Below are positions 19,761-28,471 of a stretch of 64,000 nt of DNA, in pieces. Position 1 is the stretch's first letter. Each line of letters opens with the position of its first letter. The stretch is from an uncultured Prevotellaceae bacterium (GTDB lineage Bacteria; Bacteroidota; Bacteroidia; Bacteroidales; Bacteroidaceae): NCBI GenBank assembly GCA_900319225.1, contig ONNV01000003.1, positions 62,001-126,000 on the forward strand. Reading direction: 5' to 3'. The notes beneath the pieces were generated by a model. The model had not been told where the DNA came from. It ran no database searches and saw only the letters and a list, made by a program, of their open reading frames with translations. Made by a program: the position numbers and the translations under genes.

Positions 19761-19768
19761 CAAAAGTA
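19761..19768 (-). promoter_or_regulatory. -7 box for the CCA-type gene
   Basis: Minus strand TACTTTTG, a match to TAnnTTTG, 18 bp before the start codon. Confidence 0.5.
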
Positions 19769-19803
19769 ACCAAATTCGGGTATAGGAGATTAATAAAAAA
19801 GAG

Positions 19804-19811
19804 TACTTTTG
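19804..19811 (+). promoter_or_regulatory. -7 box for the lipoprotein gene at 19837
   Basis: TACTTTTG followed by CAGC, a match to TAnnTTTG, 25 bp before the ATG; it forms a divergent pair with the box at 19761-19768. Confidence 0.55.
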
Positions 19812-19836
19812 CAGCAATTAAACAATAAAAACAGTC

Positions 19837-20685
19837 ATGATGAAAAGGATATTTGTCATACTCGCCGTATGCACCGTTCTGGGCAGTTGCGCAGAGAATG
19901 TGGAGAAACTGGCAGGACGCCATCTGGATAATGCAAAGGAGGCTTTCAGCATGGGCAACTACAATATCGCCAAGCAGGAGATTGATAGCATAAAGATTCT
20001 CTACCCCAAGGCATTTGAGACCCGCCGTCAGGGAATAAAACTCATGCAGAAGATTGAGGAGACAGAGCAACTGCGCGCCATCCAGTATGAGGACAGCATG
20101 ATTACCGTCAGCCAGGCTGCATTTGACAGGATCAAGGCCGATTATGCATTTGAGAAAGATGAGCAGTATCAGGACATAGGTCTCTATACCATCAAAAGCC
20201 AGGCTCCCCAACGCAACACCGACCGCACATACATACGTGCTCAGGTTGACGAACTGGGCCATATGACTCTGATATCCAGCTACCGCGGCAGCTCATATAT
20301 TCACCATGACTGGCTTAAGCTGAGTGTGGGTGATCTCTATGTAGATACACCTGAATCCAAGGACCGTCATGAATTCACGGACCTGGGTGTCTATTATGAG
20401 TGGCTCAGCTTTATAAACGGTAATGACGGTGGTGCTGCCGCATTCATAAGCGCCAACAAGGATGCCAACATCACATACACATTATACCGCAAGACTGGGC
20501 CTGACAGCAGCCGTCCAGTTTACCGCAACCTCAAGCTCAACAAGGATGACCGTTACGCCATAGCCAAGCTCTATGACCTGTCAGTGGTACTGCTCTCCCT
20601 TAACGAGCACAAAGCCGCCCGTGATGAGGCAGACCGCCACCTCAAGTTCATCCGCTCCAAGATGGAGGCGAGTGCTGAAGAATAG
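19837..20685 (+). CDS. Putative lipoprotein with N-terminal helical (TPR-like) segment, unknown function
   Basis: 282 residues. The signal peptide ends in a lipobox LGSC at about residues 15-18. Residues about 25-85 look helical (RHLDNAKEAFSMGNYNIAKQEIDSIKILYPKAFETRRQGIKLMQKIEETEQLRA), the pattern of a tetratricopeptide-like pair. The middle (residues about 110-230) is beta-rich, and the C-terminus is again helical. I recognise this layout from conserved Bacteroidales hypothetical proteins but cannot name a family. It probably sits in the outer membrane facing the periplasm. It has its own promoter box and is followed head-to-head by the Ig-like protein gene. Confidence 0.6.
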   Translation: MMKRIFVILAVCTVLGSCAENVEKLAGRHLDNAKEAFSMGNYNIAKQEIDSIKILYPKAFETRRQGIKLMQKIEETEQLRAIQYEDSMITVSQAAFDRIKADYAFEKDEQYQDIGLYTIKSQAPQRNTDRTYIRAQVDELGHMTLISSYRGSSYIHHDWLKLSVGDLYVDTPESKDRHEFTDLGVYYEWLSFINGNDGGAAAFISANKDANITYTLYRKTGPDSSRPVYRNLKLNKDDRYAIAKLYDLSVVLLSLNEHKAARDEADRHLKFIRSKMEASAEE

Positions 20686-21489
20686 CTATTTGCTATAGAT
20701 AACGCCGTTACTGATATAGAGACCTTTTTCCGGTTCGGACTGTAAAGATTGACCTTTCAGATTAAACAGTTGGTCATTATCACTGCCAACTGGAATTAAA
20801 GGAGTATCCGTAGTTCCACTAGAGCCTCTTTTTGCAACTCGCATAGTAAAACTGCTTTGAGCGCCAACCGTATTAGCCCTGTTATTCATATAGACCCTAT
20901 ATTCCTGCAAGTTGCAATTGGCTATCTCCAAGCTGAATGGCTGAGGATAAAACGCCATCGTTGAATCCTGATAGTTTATCTCAAAACTCAGGAATATGCA
21001 TTGGTCTGTAACAATGTATTTAAGATAATTGGTTTGAGCTCCGCTTCCCCAGAAAGCACCTTCGGCCTTAAACACGCCGTCATTTGAAAGTGAGAACTCT
21101 GTCTCTTTCCATTCACACTCACTGGCAGGAAGCAAAGATTTCTGATCTTTTCTGATACTGCCTTGATTAGAAATGGTAACCTGACATTGCTTGCTTATCA
21201 TGCCATCCATAGATTCCACTATAACAATAGAGTTACCATTTTTCAAGGCGGTAACAAAACCGGATTCATCAACAATGACATAATTGTCATTAAGGTTCCA
21301 GGAGGTCATCCATCTGACCTTAGCATCAGAAGGAATGACATGCAGTTGGGAACTTTCACCTATACTAAGGTTTATACTCTGCTCCTGCAATGAGAAATCA
21401 TCTACCTGTAAGGTATCTCTCAGATTAACTGCGTAAGAACCTGTACACATCAGAACAAGTCCAGACAATGATAAAATGATCCTTTTCAT
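20686..21489 (-). CDS. Secreted protein with bacterial Ig-like (Big_2) domain and short C-terminal sorting-like tail
   Basis: 267 residues from the ATG at 21489, which gives a signal peptide (about 20 residues ending GSYA). Residues about 35-105 form a Big_2-like Ig domain (INLSIGESSQLHVIPSDAKVRWMTSW ... VTALKNGNSIVIV). The last 27 residues, with FNLKGQ and GLYISNG, resemble the short C-terminal motif common on exported Bacteroidales proteins, where a G-Y-I-x-N-G turn ends in a basic strand. A T9SS substrate role is plausible because the window encodes T9SS parts, but this tail is shorter than a classic type A C-terminal domain. Codon use is more A+T-rich than in the neighbours. Function unknown. 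Confidence 0.6.
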   Translation of the reverse strand: MKRIILSLSGLVLMCTGSYAVNLRDTLQVDDFSLQEQSINLSIGESSQLHVIPSDAKVRWMTSWNLNDNYVIVDESGFVTALKNGNSIVIVESMDGMISKQCQVTISNQGSIRKDQKSLLPASECEWKETEFSLSNDGVFKAEGAFWGSGAQTNYLKYIVTDQCIFLSFEINYQDSTMAFYPQPFSLEIANCNLQEYRVYMNNRANTVGAQSSFTMRVAKRGSSGTTDTPLIPVGSDNDQLFNLKGQSLQSEPEKGLYISNGVIYSK

Positions 21490-21570
21490 AATGCAATAAT
21501 GAAATATCAGAGGCAAATATATATATATTTAAAACGCAAACAAATGATAATCATTTATTTTCAGTCAGCA

Positions 21571-21725
21571 GAGGGGGCCAAAGGGGACGGTTCCGTTTGG
21601 CTCCCCATTTGCACATAATTAAGAAGCAGTGAAAATGTTAGCCTTCACTGCTTCTTTTTAGTTTACTGCAAAAGAGCCAAACGGAACCGTCCCCTTTGGC
21701 CCCCTTTGGCCCCCTTTGGCCCCCT
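21571..21725. repeat. REP/MITE-like inverted repeat with nested hairpin and decamer repeats
   Basis: Outer arms of 32-33 bp (21571-21603 and 21674-21705) are reverse complements, containing the core GGGGACGGTTCCGTTTGGC. Inside is a second hairpin, a 13-bp stem AAGAAGCAGTGAA (21621-21633) / TTCACTGCTTCTT (21644-21656) followed by TTTTA. The right edge adds further copies of TTTGGCCCCC up to 21725, three bases before the transporter stop codon. It sits between the end of the tsaB-to-transporter operon and the Ig-like gene and could terminate that operon. Confidence 0.75.
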
Positions 21726-21727
21726 CA

Positions 21728-23095
21728 TCAGCTGAGGATGCAGTTGATGAAGATAAGTGAGATGGCAAGCGGTGCTACCAACTTGAGCAGGTAGTAGATG
21801 GTGAGGCTGAGCCAGCGGGGGATATTGAGATTGCCGCTGTTGGTCAGCTCATCCAGATAGTTGGCACGTTTAAGCCTCCAGCCGGCAAATACGGCAAGCA
21901 GCAGGCCGCCCGCGGGCAGCATGATATTGGAGGTTATGTAATCAAAGAAGTCAAATACGCTCAGGCCGAACAGTTTGAACCCCTCAAGCGGTCCGAATGA
22001 GAGTGAACAGAACACACCCACTCCACCGCACAGCAGGAAGCAGGTCACCACGGCATGCACACGTGAGCGGCGCAGTTCCTCTATGATGAACGCCACCACA
22101 ACCTCCATAAGTGATATGGCCGATGTTATGGCAGCCAGCAGCAGTGCCAGGAAAAAGAGCAGTGCTGCCACCCCACCCAGAGGCATGGCCTTGAAGACAC
22201 CCGGCAGGGTAATGAATACCAGTCCGGGACCGGCGCTGACATTGGGATTCACGCCGTTCATCAGGGCGATGGCATAAACGGCCGGAATTATGGCCAGACC
22301 GGCTACGATGGCAAATGTAGTGTCAAAGAATGCTATCCAGGCCGATGAGGCCGCAATATTCTCCTTCTTGTCCACGTATGATGCATAGGTAAGTATACAG
22401 CCGCATCCTATACTGAGTGAGAAGAATGCCTGTCCCATCGCGGCGATGCATGTATCGGCCGTAACCTTGCTGAAATCCGGCACGAACATATATCGTACGC
22501 CCTCCATTGCACCGGGCAGTGTAAGCGAACGTATTACAACCAGCACGATTATCAGGAACAGCACCTTGATCATAAGCTTTGACATGCGCTCAATACCCTT
22601 GCGCACTCCGAGCGCTATGATAAGACCGGTAATTCCAAGAAACACAAGCGTGTAGAACAGCGGTTTCCACGGATTGCTTATGAATGAGCCGAAAAGGTCT
22701 GAATAATCACCGTCAAATGACATGAGCACACCCGAGCAGGCATCGGCCAGATACTTGACTGACCAACCGCCCACAACGCAGTAGAATGACAATATGCAGG
22801 CCGATGACAGGACTGCCATAAAGCCTATCCAGCGCCATTTGGTGCCGGGGGCCAGTATGTCAAACGTGCGGAAAGGATTGGAGCCGCCACGACGGCCTAA
22901 AAGGTACTCCGATATCATTACCGGGAGGCAGATGAGCACCAGCATCAGAACGTAAAGCAGCAGGAACGCCGCGCCGCCGTTCTGTCCTAACGTGTAAGGG
23001 AAACGCCATATGTTACCCAGGCCGATGGCCGAACCAGCCATGGCCAGAAGCATGCCCATACGGCTGCCGAATGTCTCACGTGATTTGGGTGCCAT
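21728..23095 (-). CDS. Sodium-dependent transporter, neurotransmitter:sodium symporter (SNF) family
   Basis: 455 residues, about 11-12 membrane segments. The N-terminus with MLLAMAGSAIGLGNIWRFPYTLGQNGGAAFLLLY is the family signature around the sodium and substrate site of LeuT-type transporters. Other helices carry FSLSIGCGCILTYASY and FFALLLAAITSAISLMEV. Known members co-transport amino acids or related solutes with sodium; the substrate here is unknown. The start codon overlaps the rseP stop by one base (TGATG), making it the last gene of a long leftward operon. Confidence 0.93.
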   Translation of the reverse strand: MAPKSRETFGSRMGMLLAMAGSAIGLGNIWRFPYTLGQNGGAAFLLLYVLMLVLICLPVMISEYLLGRRGGSNPFRTFDILAPGTKWRWIGFMAVLSSACILSFYCVVGGWSVKYLADACSGVLMSFDGDYSDLFGSFISNPWKPLFYTLVFLGITGLIIALGVRKGIERMSKLMIKVLFLIIVLVVIRSLTLPGAMEGVRYMFVPDFSKVTADTCIAAMGQAFFSLSIGCGCILTYASYVDKKENIAASSAWIAFFDTTFAIVAGLAIIPAVYAIALMNGVNPNVSAGPGLVFITLPGVFKAMPLGGVAALLFFLALLLAAITSAISLMEVVVAFIIEELRRSRVHAVVTCFLLCGGVGVFCSLSFGPLEGFKLFGLSVFDFFDYITSNIMLPAGGLLLAVFAGWRLKRANYLDELTNSGNLNIPRWLSLTIYYLLKLVAPLAISLIFINCILS

Positions 23096-24591
23096 CAGAA
23101 CAGCAAACGGATTATATCATTGATATTGGCAAATATCAGCAATCCGAACAGGATCACCATACCTATGGTGTTTGCTACCTCCAGGAACTTGTCACCCGGT
23201 TTCTTGCCGGATATTACCTCAACCAGCAGGAACAGCACATAACCGCCGTCCAGTGCGGGGATAGGCAGGATGTTCATGAATGCCAGGATGATGGAGAGGA
23301 ATGCGGTCATAAGCCAGAATGCATGCCAGTTCCATTGTGAAGGGAATATGCTTCCAATCGTGCCGAATCCGCCCAGGCTCTTGGCGCCCTCCTTGGTAAA
23401 CACATAGCGGAAATCACCAACATAACCCTTCAGGGTATTCCAGGCGTAACTGATACCGGCAGGGATGGATTCCCAGAATCCGTACTCAACATAAACAGGT
23501 TCATACTCATCTGTTATATGCTGGATGCCTAAACGGAATTCCTCATCGGTAGTAACGGTAAGGGTGTCACGACCCACACCCGGACGTCCTGTTACAATCT
23601 GGAGATTATGGTCCACATATGAGTTCTGGGCGCGTGTACGCAGATCTGTCAGAACAGTCTGGAACGATGTCCACGTTGCAGCCTCCTGTCCGTTGACAAA
23701 AAGGATGGTATCACCTTTCATGATACCGGCTGTGGCGGCTCCGGTGCTGGCACCATCAGTTACCACGCTGTCAATAGTCATGGGGCTTAGTATGGATACG
23801 AACGGTACTGCGCGGGTAAAATCAAACAGAGAGAGCTCACTTGGCATGTCAAGATCTATCTCCTGACCGTCACGCAAGACAGTAACTTTACTGGCCTTGG
23901 CTATGGCACGGTAAAGGTCACCGTCAAACTCACAGGTTGGCTTTCCGTCAGTTGCTACAATAATGTCACCGTCACGGAATCCTATGGACTCAGCATACTC
24001 ATTGAATTCCATTCCGTACTTGAGTCCCTGAGCAGGGATATAGCTGTCTCCCCATGTAAAGAGTACCATGGAGTAAACAAAGAACGCCAGGATAAGGTTG
24101 AACAGCACACCACCCACCATGATAAGCAGACGCTGCCAGGCCGGCTTGGTGCGGAACTCCCAGGGTTTGGGTTCCTGCTGTATGGCTGCCACGTCCATGG
24201 ATTCATCAATCATACCTGCTATCTTGCAGTAACCGCCGAACGGCACCCAACCCACACCGAACTCAGTGTTGTCAGGAGAACGGCGCCAGTCGCCCTCAGG
24301 GAGCGTATCCAGGTCTATGGGCTTGTATTTGATCTCCTCTTTGCCCTCAAAATTGAAATGTTTCTCCTCCTCATAGCTGTCGGGGACATTGGGGCTGAAG
24401 AACTTGACTCTGATCTTACCGTCTACCCTCTTGATCCTTACAAGTGAGAAACGGGGATTAAAGAACGCGTAAAACTTCTCTACCCTTACGCCGAAAAGAC
24501 GTGAGAACAGAAAGTGTCCGAACTCATGGAATACGACAAGGATTGTAAGTGAAAGGATAAGTTGGATTGCTTTGATCCAGACAGTTGACAT
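23095..24591 (-). CDS. rseP: RIP metalloprotease RseP (site-2 protease)
   Basis: 498 residues. Intramembrane zinc protease that cleaves anti-sigma factors or remnant signal peptides. The zinc motif HEFGH is at residues 22-26 in the first membrane helix, and the C-terminal membrane motif MNILPIPALDGG supplies the third ligand. Two PDZ-like regions lie between (YAESIGFRDGDIIVATDGKP and TAGIMKGDTILFVNGQEA). It directly follows dxr by 13 bp on the same transcript; dxr-rseP adjacency is common in Bacteroidota. Confidence 0.95.
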   Translation of the reverse strand: MSTVWIKAIQLILSLTILVVFHEFGHFLFSRLFGVRVEKFYAFFNPRFSLVRIKRVDGKIRVKFFSPNVPDSYEEEKHFNFEGKEEIKYKPIDLDTLPEGDWRRSPDNTEFGVGWVPFGGYCKIAGMIDESMDVAAIQQEPKPWEFRTKPAWQRLLIMVGGVLFNLILAFFVYSMVLFTWGDSYIPAQGLKYGMEFNEYAESIGFRDGDIIVATDGKPTCEFDGDLYRAIAKASKVTVLRDGQEIDLDMPSELSLFDFTRAVPFVSILSPMTIDSVVTDGASTGAATAGIMKGDTILFVNGQEAATWTSFQTVLTDLRTRAQNSYVDHNLQIVTGRPGVGRDTLTVTTDEEFRLGIQHITDEYEPVYVEYGFWESIPAGISYAWNTLKGYVGDFRYVFTKEGAKSLGGFGTIGSIFPSQWNWHAFWLMTAFLSIILAFMNILPIPALDGGYVLFLLVEVISGKKPGDKFLEVANTIGMVILFGLLIFANINDIIRLLF

Positions 24592-24604
24592 AATATTTGG
24601 TTTT

Positions 24605-25756
24605 TCAGTTTTTAATCAGTGATGCAGCCACACGGCGTGACTCGGCATCGGTCTCTATATACTCACTAAGTGTTGATTTGGCACGGAACGGCACGCGCTC
24701 CATGGTCTCGGCTATCACATCACTCATCTCAAGGAATCCTATGCGGTCCTTAAGGAATGCAGCCACACAGACCTCATTGGCGGCGTTCAGTATGCAGGGC
24801 ATGTTACCGCCGCGCTCAATGGCCTGATATGCAAGTGCCAGGTTACGGAAACGCTCCGTGTCAGGCTCCTCGAATGATAGCATATGCATGGTAGTGAAGT
24901 CCACACGCGGGAAATCGGCCTTGAGACGGCGCGGATACGAGAACGCGTACTGTATGGGCAGACGCATATCGGGGGCGCCCAGCTGAGCCTTGATGGCACC
25001 GTCGGCAAACTGTACCATGGAGTGGATCACAGACTGCGGATGTACCACAACCTGAATCTTGTCATACGGCACGCCAAAGAGCCACTTGGCCTCAATCACC
25101 TCAAATCCCTTGTTCATCATGGATGCGGAGTCTATGGTGATCTTGGCACCCATATCCCAGTTGGGATGCTTGAGCGCCTGTGCCTTGGTCACGATGGCAA
25201 GCTGGTCCTTACCCAGGGTGCGGAACGGGCCGCCGCTGGCGGTAAGCAGGATCTTCTCAACCGGATTGTCCATCTCACCGCTCAGGCACTGGAATATGGC
25301 CGAGTGCTCCGAGTCAACCGGCAGAATGGGAGTCTTGTACTGGAGCGCGAGTGATGTGACAAGTTCACCTGCCACAACCATGGTCTCCTTATTGGCCAAT
25401 GCAATCACCTTACCCGCCTTGATGGCCTCAATCGTAGGGCAGAGTCCTGCAAATCCCACCATTGATGCCAGCACTATGTCTATGGGTTGCGCCGTGACAA
25501 TCTGGTTGATTGCATCGGCACCGGCATAGACCTTTACGGGCTGACCTGAGAGGGCCTCCTTAAGTTTTGGGTAATGCTGCTCATTGGCTATCACCACCGC
25601 CTCGGGTTTGAACCGCAGAGCCTGCTCTATAAGCAGGTCAACGCTGTTATTGGCGGTAAGTGCATATACTTCATATTCGTCAGGATGGGAAGCAATGACG
25701 TCAAGCGCCTGCTTTCCGATTGAACCTGTCGAACCCAATATTGCTATCTGTTTCAC
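24605..25756 (-). CDS. dxr: 1-Deoxy-D-xylulose 5-phosphate reductoisomerase
   Basis: 383 residues, beginning with GTG at 25756 (no ATG keeps the N-terminal motif). Second step of the MEP isoprenoid pathway; ispF at 41404 is a later step. NADPH motif ILGSTGSIGKQALDV, substrate and metal blocks VDSEHSAIFQCL and LTASGGPFR, and KITIDSASMMNKGFEVIEA. The start overlaps the end of the M23 peptidase gene by 4 bp (GTGA), so translation is likely coupled. Length is normal. Confidence 0.96.
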   Translation of the reverse strand: MKQIAILGSTGSIGKQALDVIASHPDEYEVYALTANNSVDLLIEQALRFKPEAVVIANEQHYPKLKEALSGQPVKVYAGADAINQIVTAQPIDIVLASMVGFAGLCPTIEAIKAGKVIALANKETMVVAGELVTSLALQYKTPILPVDSEHSAIFQCLSGEMDNPVEKILLTASGGPFRTLGKDQLAIVTKAQALKHPNWDMGAKITIDSASMMNKGFEVIEAKWLFGVPYDKIQVVVHPQSVIHSMVQFADGAIKAQLGAPDMRLPIQYAFSYPRRLKADFPRVDFTTMHMLSFEEPDTERFRNLALAYQAIERGGNMPCILNAANEVCVAAFLKDRIGFLEMSDVIAETMERVPFRAKSTLSEYIETDAESRRVAASLIKN

Positions 25757-26637
25757 TGAAATAGGATATATTTTTCGGGATCAAGGGGCTGGCCCTGATA
25801 CCACAGTTCAAAATGAAGGTGTGAGCTATTATTGGTGTTACCCTCGCCACGGCCAACCAGAGCCACCACATCACCCTGCTTTACGCGGTCACCCGCCTTC
25901 TTGAGCAGTGACTCGCAGTGTTTGTAGACCGATATCAGCTCACCCGGATGTACTATGCATATGGTATAACCCATATCCGATGTATAGTTGGCCATGAGTA
26001 CCGTACCGTCCAGCACAGACACCACGCTCTGGTTGGGACTGGCTACGATATCCACTCCCAGATGTGACTCCATCGCGTTATAGCTGCCGGATACGATACC
26101 TGCCGTAGGACGGAACATGCTGATGGTGAGCACATCATTCACGGGTTGTGACTGTGACGTGATGTTGTAACGCTCATTCTCCTCATACTGGCGCATGAAA
26201 TTCTCCTCACGCTCGGTACGCTCCATAAGGAGTTCACTGCGCTGGCGGGCCAGCGTGTCAACTGAGTAAACGGTATCTATCTTAACGGTTCCGGCAATGA
26301 TATCCTGCAGATTGGTTATGTAACGGTTCTGCATCTCAAAGACCTGCTCCAGGGAGTCTATACGCAGTGCCTCATTCACTATGGCCTGACGTATCCTGTA
26401 ATCCTCAAGGGCCTCATCCTTCTGCTTGGGAGAGTGTTTGTAAGCCTCTATTCCGCCCCATGCGCCAAGTACGGCAATCACAAGAACCGTCAGTGTCAGG
26501 ATAAAATGTGATATCCTCATCCTGAATACACGACGCTGTTCATCCTCATTGACCACTGTAAGGCGGTACAGATAGACAAACCTGCGGAAGAGGCTCTTGC
26601 GGCCTATGGCCTTGCGTTTCTGACGGATACTCTTCAT
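25753..26637 (-). CDS. Membrane-anchored M23 (LytM-type) peptidase
   Basis: 294 residues. A basic N-terminus (about 40 residues, cytoplasmic), one membrane helix at about residues 44-64, a coiled-coil-like stretch (EALRIDSLEQVFEMQNRYITNLQ), then an M23 domain. The zinc ligands are visible: HLGVDIVA (His and Asp) and SHLHFELWYQG (HxH). Known members cut peptidoglycan cross-bridges or, if inactive, activate amidases; since the metal ligands are kept, an active endopeptidase is likely. It sits 1 bp from rimM and overlaps dxr by 4 bp in the operon. Confidence 0.92.
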   Translation of the reverse strand: MKSIRQKRKAIGRKSLFRRFVYLYRLTVVNEDEQRRVFRMRISHFILTLTVLVIAVLGAWGGIEAYKHSPKQKDEALEDYRIRQAIVNEALRIDSLEQVFEMQNRYITNLQDIIAGTVKIDTVYSVDTLARQRSELLMERTEREENFMRQYEENERYNITSQSQPVNDVLTISMFRPTAGIVSGSYNAMESHLGVDIVASPNQSVVSVLDGTVLMANYTSDMGYTICIVHPGELISVYKHCESLLKKAGDRVKQGDVVALVGRGEGNTNNSSHLHFELWYQGQPLDPEKYILFQ

Positions 26638-26638
26638 G

Positions 26639-27157
26639 TTACAGTTCTGCTAACCCATCGGGGAGATTATACTTAAGGGTGCGCATCTTGCGGTCCACAC
26701 CGGTAATCCACTCTTCATTGGCGGGTATGATACGCTCACGCTCACCGTCACGTACCAGGAACAGGATGTTGGGCGTGCTGTCATCCACAGCATGTATGGT
26801 GCCCAGCTTTCCGGCCTTTGCATCCACCACGTTCCAGTCCAGGAACAGTCCCCACTCCAGATCCTCATCCTCACTTTGGGCCACGAAACGGAGCGGCATA
26901 TATACCGTAACCCCCATGAAACGGGAGGTCTGCTCCACCGTATCCACATCCTCAAACTTTACGAGCAGCGTGGTACGGCTCTTCTCACGCAATGACTCCA
27001 CCCAGAAAGGCACCAGTATTCCGTCCATGGAGCATACCAGGCAGTCCAGATCATCGGTCCAGTCAAGAGCGGCAGGTACGCTCACAGCCATCTCACCGCC
27101 TACTCCGTGCGGCTTGACGATCGTGCCTATTCTCTGTACCTCACTCTGCTCTATCAT
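26639..27157 (-). CDS. rimM: 16S rRNA processing factor RimM
   Basis: 172 residues. Binds ribosomal protein S19 during 30S head maturation. N-terminal RimM barrel (RIGTIVKPHGVGGEMAVS) and C-terminal PRC-barrel (EWGLFLDWNVVDAKAGKLGTIHAV ... REDRIIPANEEWI-like region). It lies between murA (1 bp gap) and the M23 gene (1 bp gap). The usual trmD neighbour of other phyla is absent; a murA-rimM-M23-dxr order agrees with Bacteroidales, as I recall. Confidence 0.95.
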   Translation of the reverse strand: MIEQSEVQRIGTIVKPHGVGGEMAVSVPAALDWTDDLDCLVCSMDGILVPFWVESLREKSRTTLLVKFEDVDTVEQTSRFMGVTVYMPLRFVAQSEDEDLEWGLFLDWNVVDAKAGKLGTIHAVDDSTPNILFLVRDGERERIIPANEEWITGVDRKMRTLKYNLPDGLAEL

Positions 27158-27158
27158 A

Positions 27159-28466
27159 TCACTCCACTCTGGTTATCCTGGCGCCAAGTGCATTCAGGCG
27201 GCCGTCAATATCCTGATATCCGCGGTCTATCTGGCCGATGTTATCTATGCGGCTGGTGCCGTTGGCACTCATGGCTGCAATGAGCAGGGCTATACCTGCA
27301 CGTATATCGGGCGATGACATACGACGTGCCTGCAACGGGAACTGGCGGTCATGTCCTATAACCACCACGCGGTGCGGGTCACACAGAATGACCTGGGCGC
27401 CCATGTCAATCAGGTTATCCACAAAGAATAGGCGGCTCTCAAACATCTTCTGGTGAATGAGAACGCTGCCCTTGGCCTGGGTGGCGGTAACCAGCAGCAC
27501 GCTCAGAAGGTCCGGAGTGAGTCCGGGCCAGGGTGCATCGGCCAGTGTCATTATGGAACCGTCTATGAATGAATCTATCTGATAATGCTCCTGTGCGGGG
27601 ATGAAGATGTCATCAGCACGCTGCTCCATCTTTATTCCCAGACGGGCAAAGCTGTCAGGTATGATACCCAGATTCTGATATGATACATCCTTGATGGTTA
27701 TCTCACTGCCGGTCATGGCGGCCATTCCTATGAAACTGCCCACCTCAATCATATCGGGCAGCACCTTGTGGCTGGTGCCATGCAGTTCCTTTACGCCATG
27801 TATGGTAAGGCGGTTGCTGCCGATGCCCTCAATGCGTGCGCCCATGCGTACCAGCATGCGGCAAAGCTGCTGCACGTAAGGCTCACAGGCGGCATTGTAA
27901 ATGACCGTATCACCCTGGGCCATCACTGCCGCCATAATGATATTGGCCGTACCGGTTACCGATGCCTCGTCCAGAAGCATGTATGTTCCGCGTAGCTGGC
28001 TGGCTTTAAGCTCATAGTATCCGCGCTCCTCATTGAGTGAGAATGTGGCGCCCAGTGCCTGGAAGCCCTTGATATGAGTATCCACACGACGGCGTCCTAT
28101 CTTGTCACCTCCGGGTTTGCTCACGGTGGCGTGTCCCAGACGGGCCAAAAGCGGGCCAAGCAACATGACAGATCCGCGCAGGCCTGAGCTGCGGGTTACG
28201 AAATCCATGCTCTCGGCATAGACGCGGTCTATGTTGTCGGCCTTGAATGACCAGCAGCCGGGAGCGGTATTGCGTACCTGCACGCCCAACTGTGAGAGCA
28301 TGTCTATCAGGTTCCTTACATCAAGTATATCGGGGACATTGCTTACCGTCACCTCATCAGAGGTGAGCAGTACGGCACAAAGAATCTGCAGGACCTCATT
28401 CTTGGCGCCCTGCGGACATATAGTCCCCTTAAGTCTGTGACCTCCCTCTATAAGAAATGACGGCAT
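27159..28466 (-). CDS. murA: UDP-N-acetylglucosamine 1-carboxyvinyltransferase with Asp in place of the fosfomycin-target Cys
   Basis: 435 residues. Transfers enolpyruvate from PEP to UDP-GlcNAc, the first committed step of peptidoglycan synthesis. The EPSP-synthase-like fold is seen throughout (GAKNEVLQILCAVLL, SGLRGSVMLLGPLLARLG, SVTGTANIIMAAV). The active-site loop reads GGDKIGRRRVDTH: residue 121 (codon 28104-28106, GAC) is Asp where E. coli MurA has Cys115. Asp at this position is known from Mycobacterium and Chlamydia MurA and makes the enzyme insensitive to fosfomycin, so low sensitivity is predicted. In operon between DUF4290 (5 bp) and rimM (1 bp). Confidence 0.96.
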   Translation of the reverse strand: MPSFLIEGGHRLKGTICPQGAKNEVLQILCAVLLTSDEVTVSNVPDILDVRNLIDMLSQLGVQVRNTAPGCWSFKADNIDRVYAESMDFVTRSSGLRGSVMLLGPLLARLGHATVSKPGGDKIGRRRVDTHIKGFQALGATFSLNEERGYYELKASQLRGTYMLLDEASVTGTANIIMAAVMAQGDTVIYNAACEPYVQQLCRMLVRMGARIEGIGSNRLTIHGVKELHGTSHKVLPDMIEVGSFIGMAAMTGSEITIKDVSYQNLGIIPDSFARLGIKMEQRADDIFIPAQEHYQIDSFIDGSIMTLADAPWPGLTPDLLSVLLVTATQAKGSVLIHQKMFESRLFFVDNLIDMGAQVILCDPHRVVVIGHDRQFPLQARRMSSPDIRAGIALLIAAMSANGTSRIDNIGQIDRGYQDIDGRLNALGARITRVE

Positions 28467-28471
28467 AGCTA

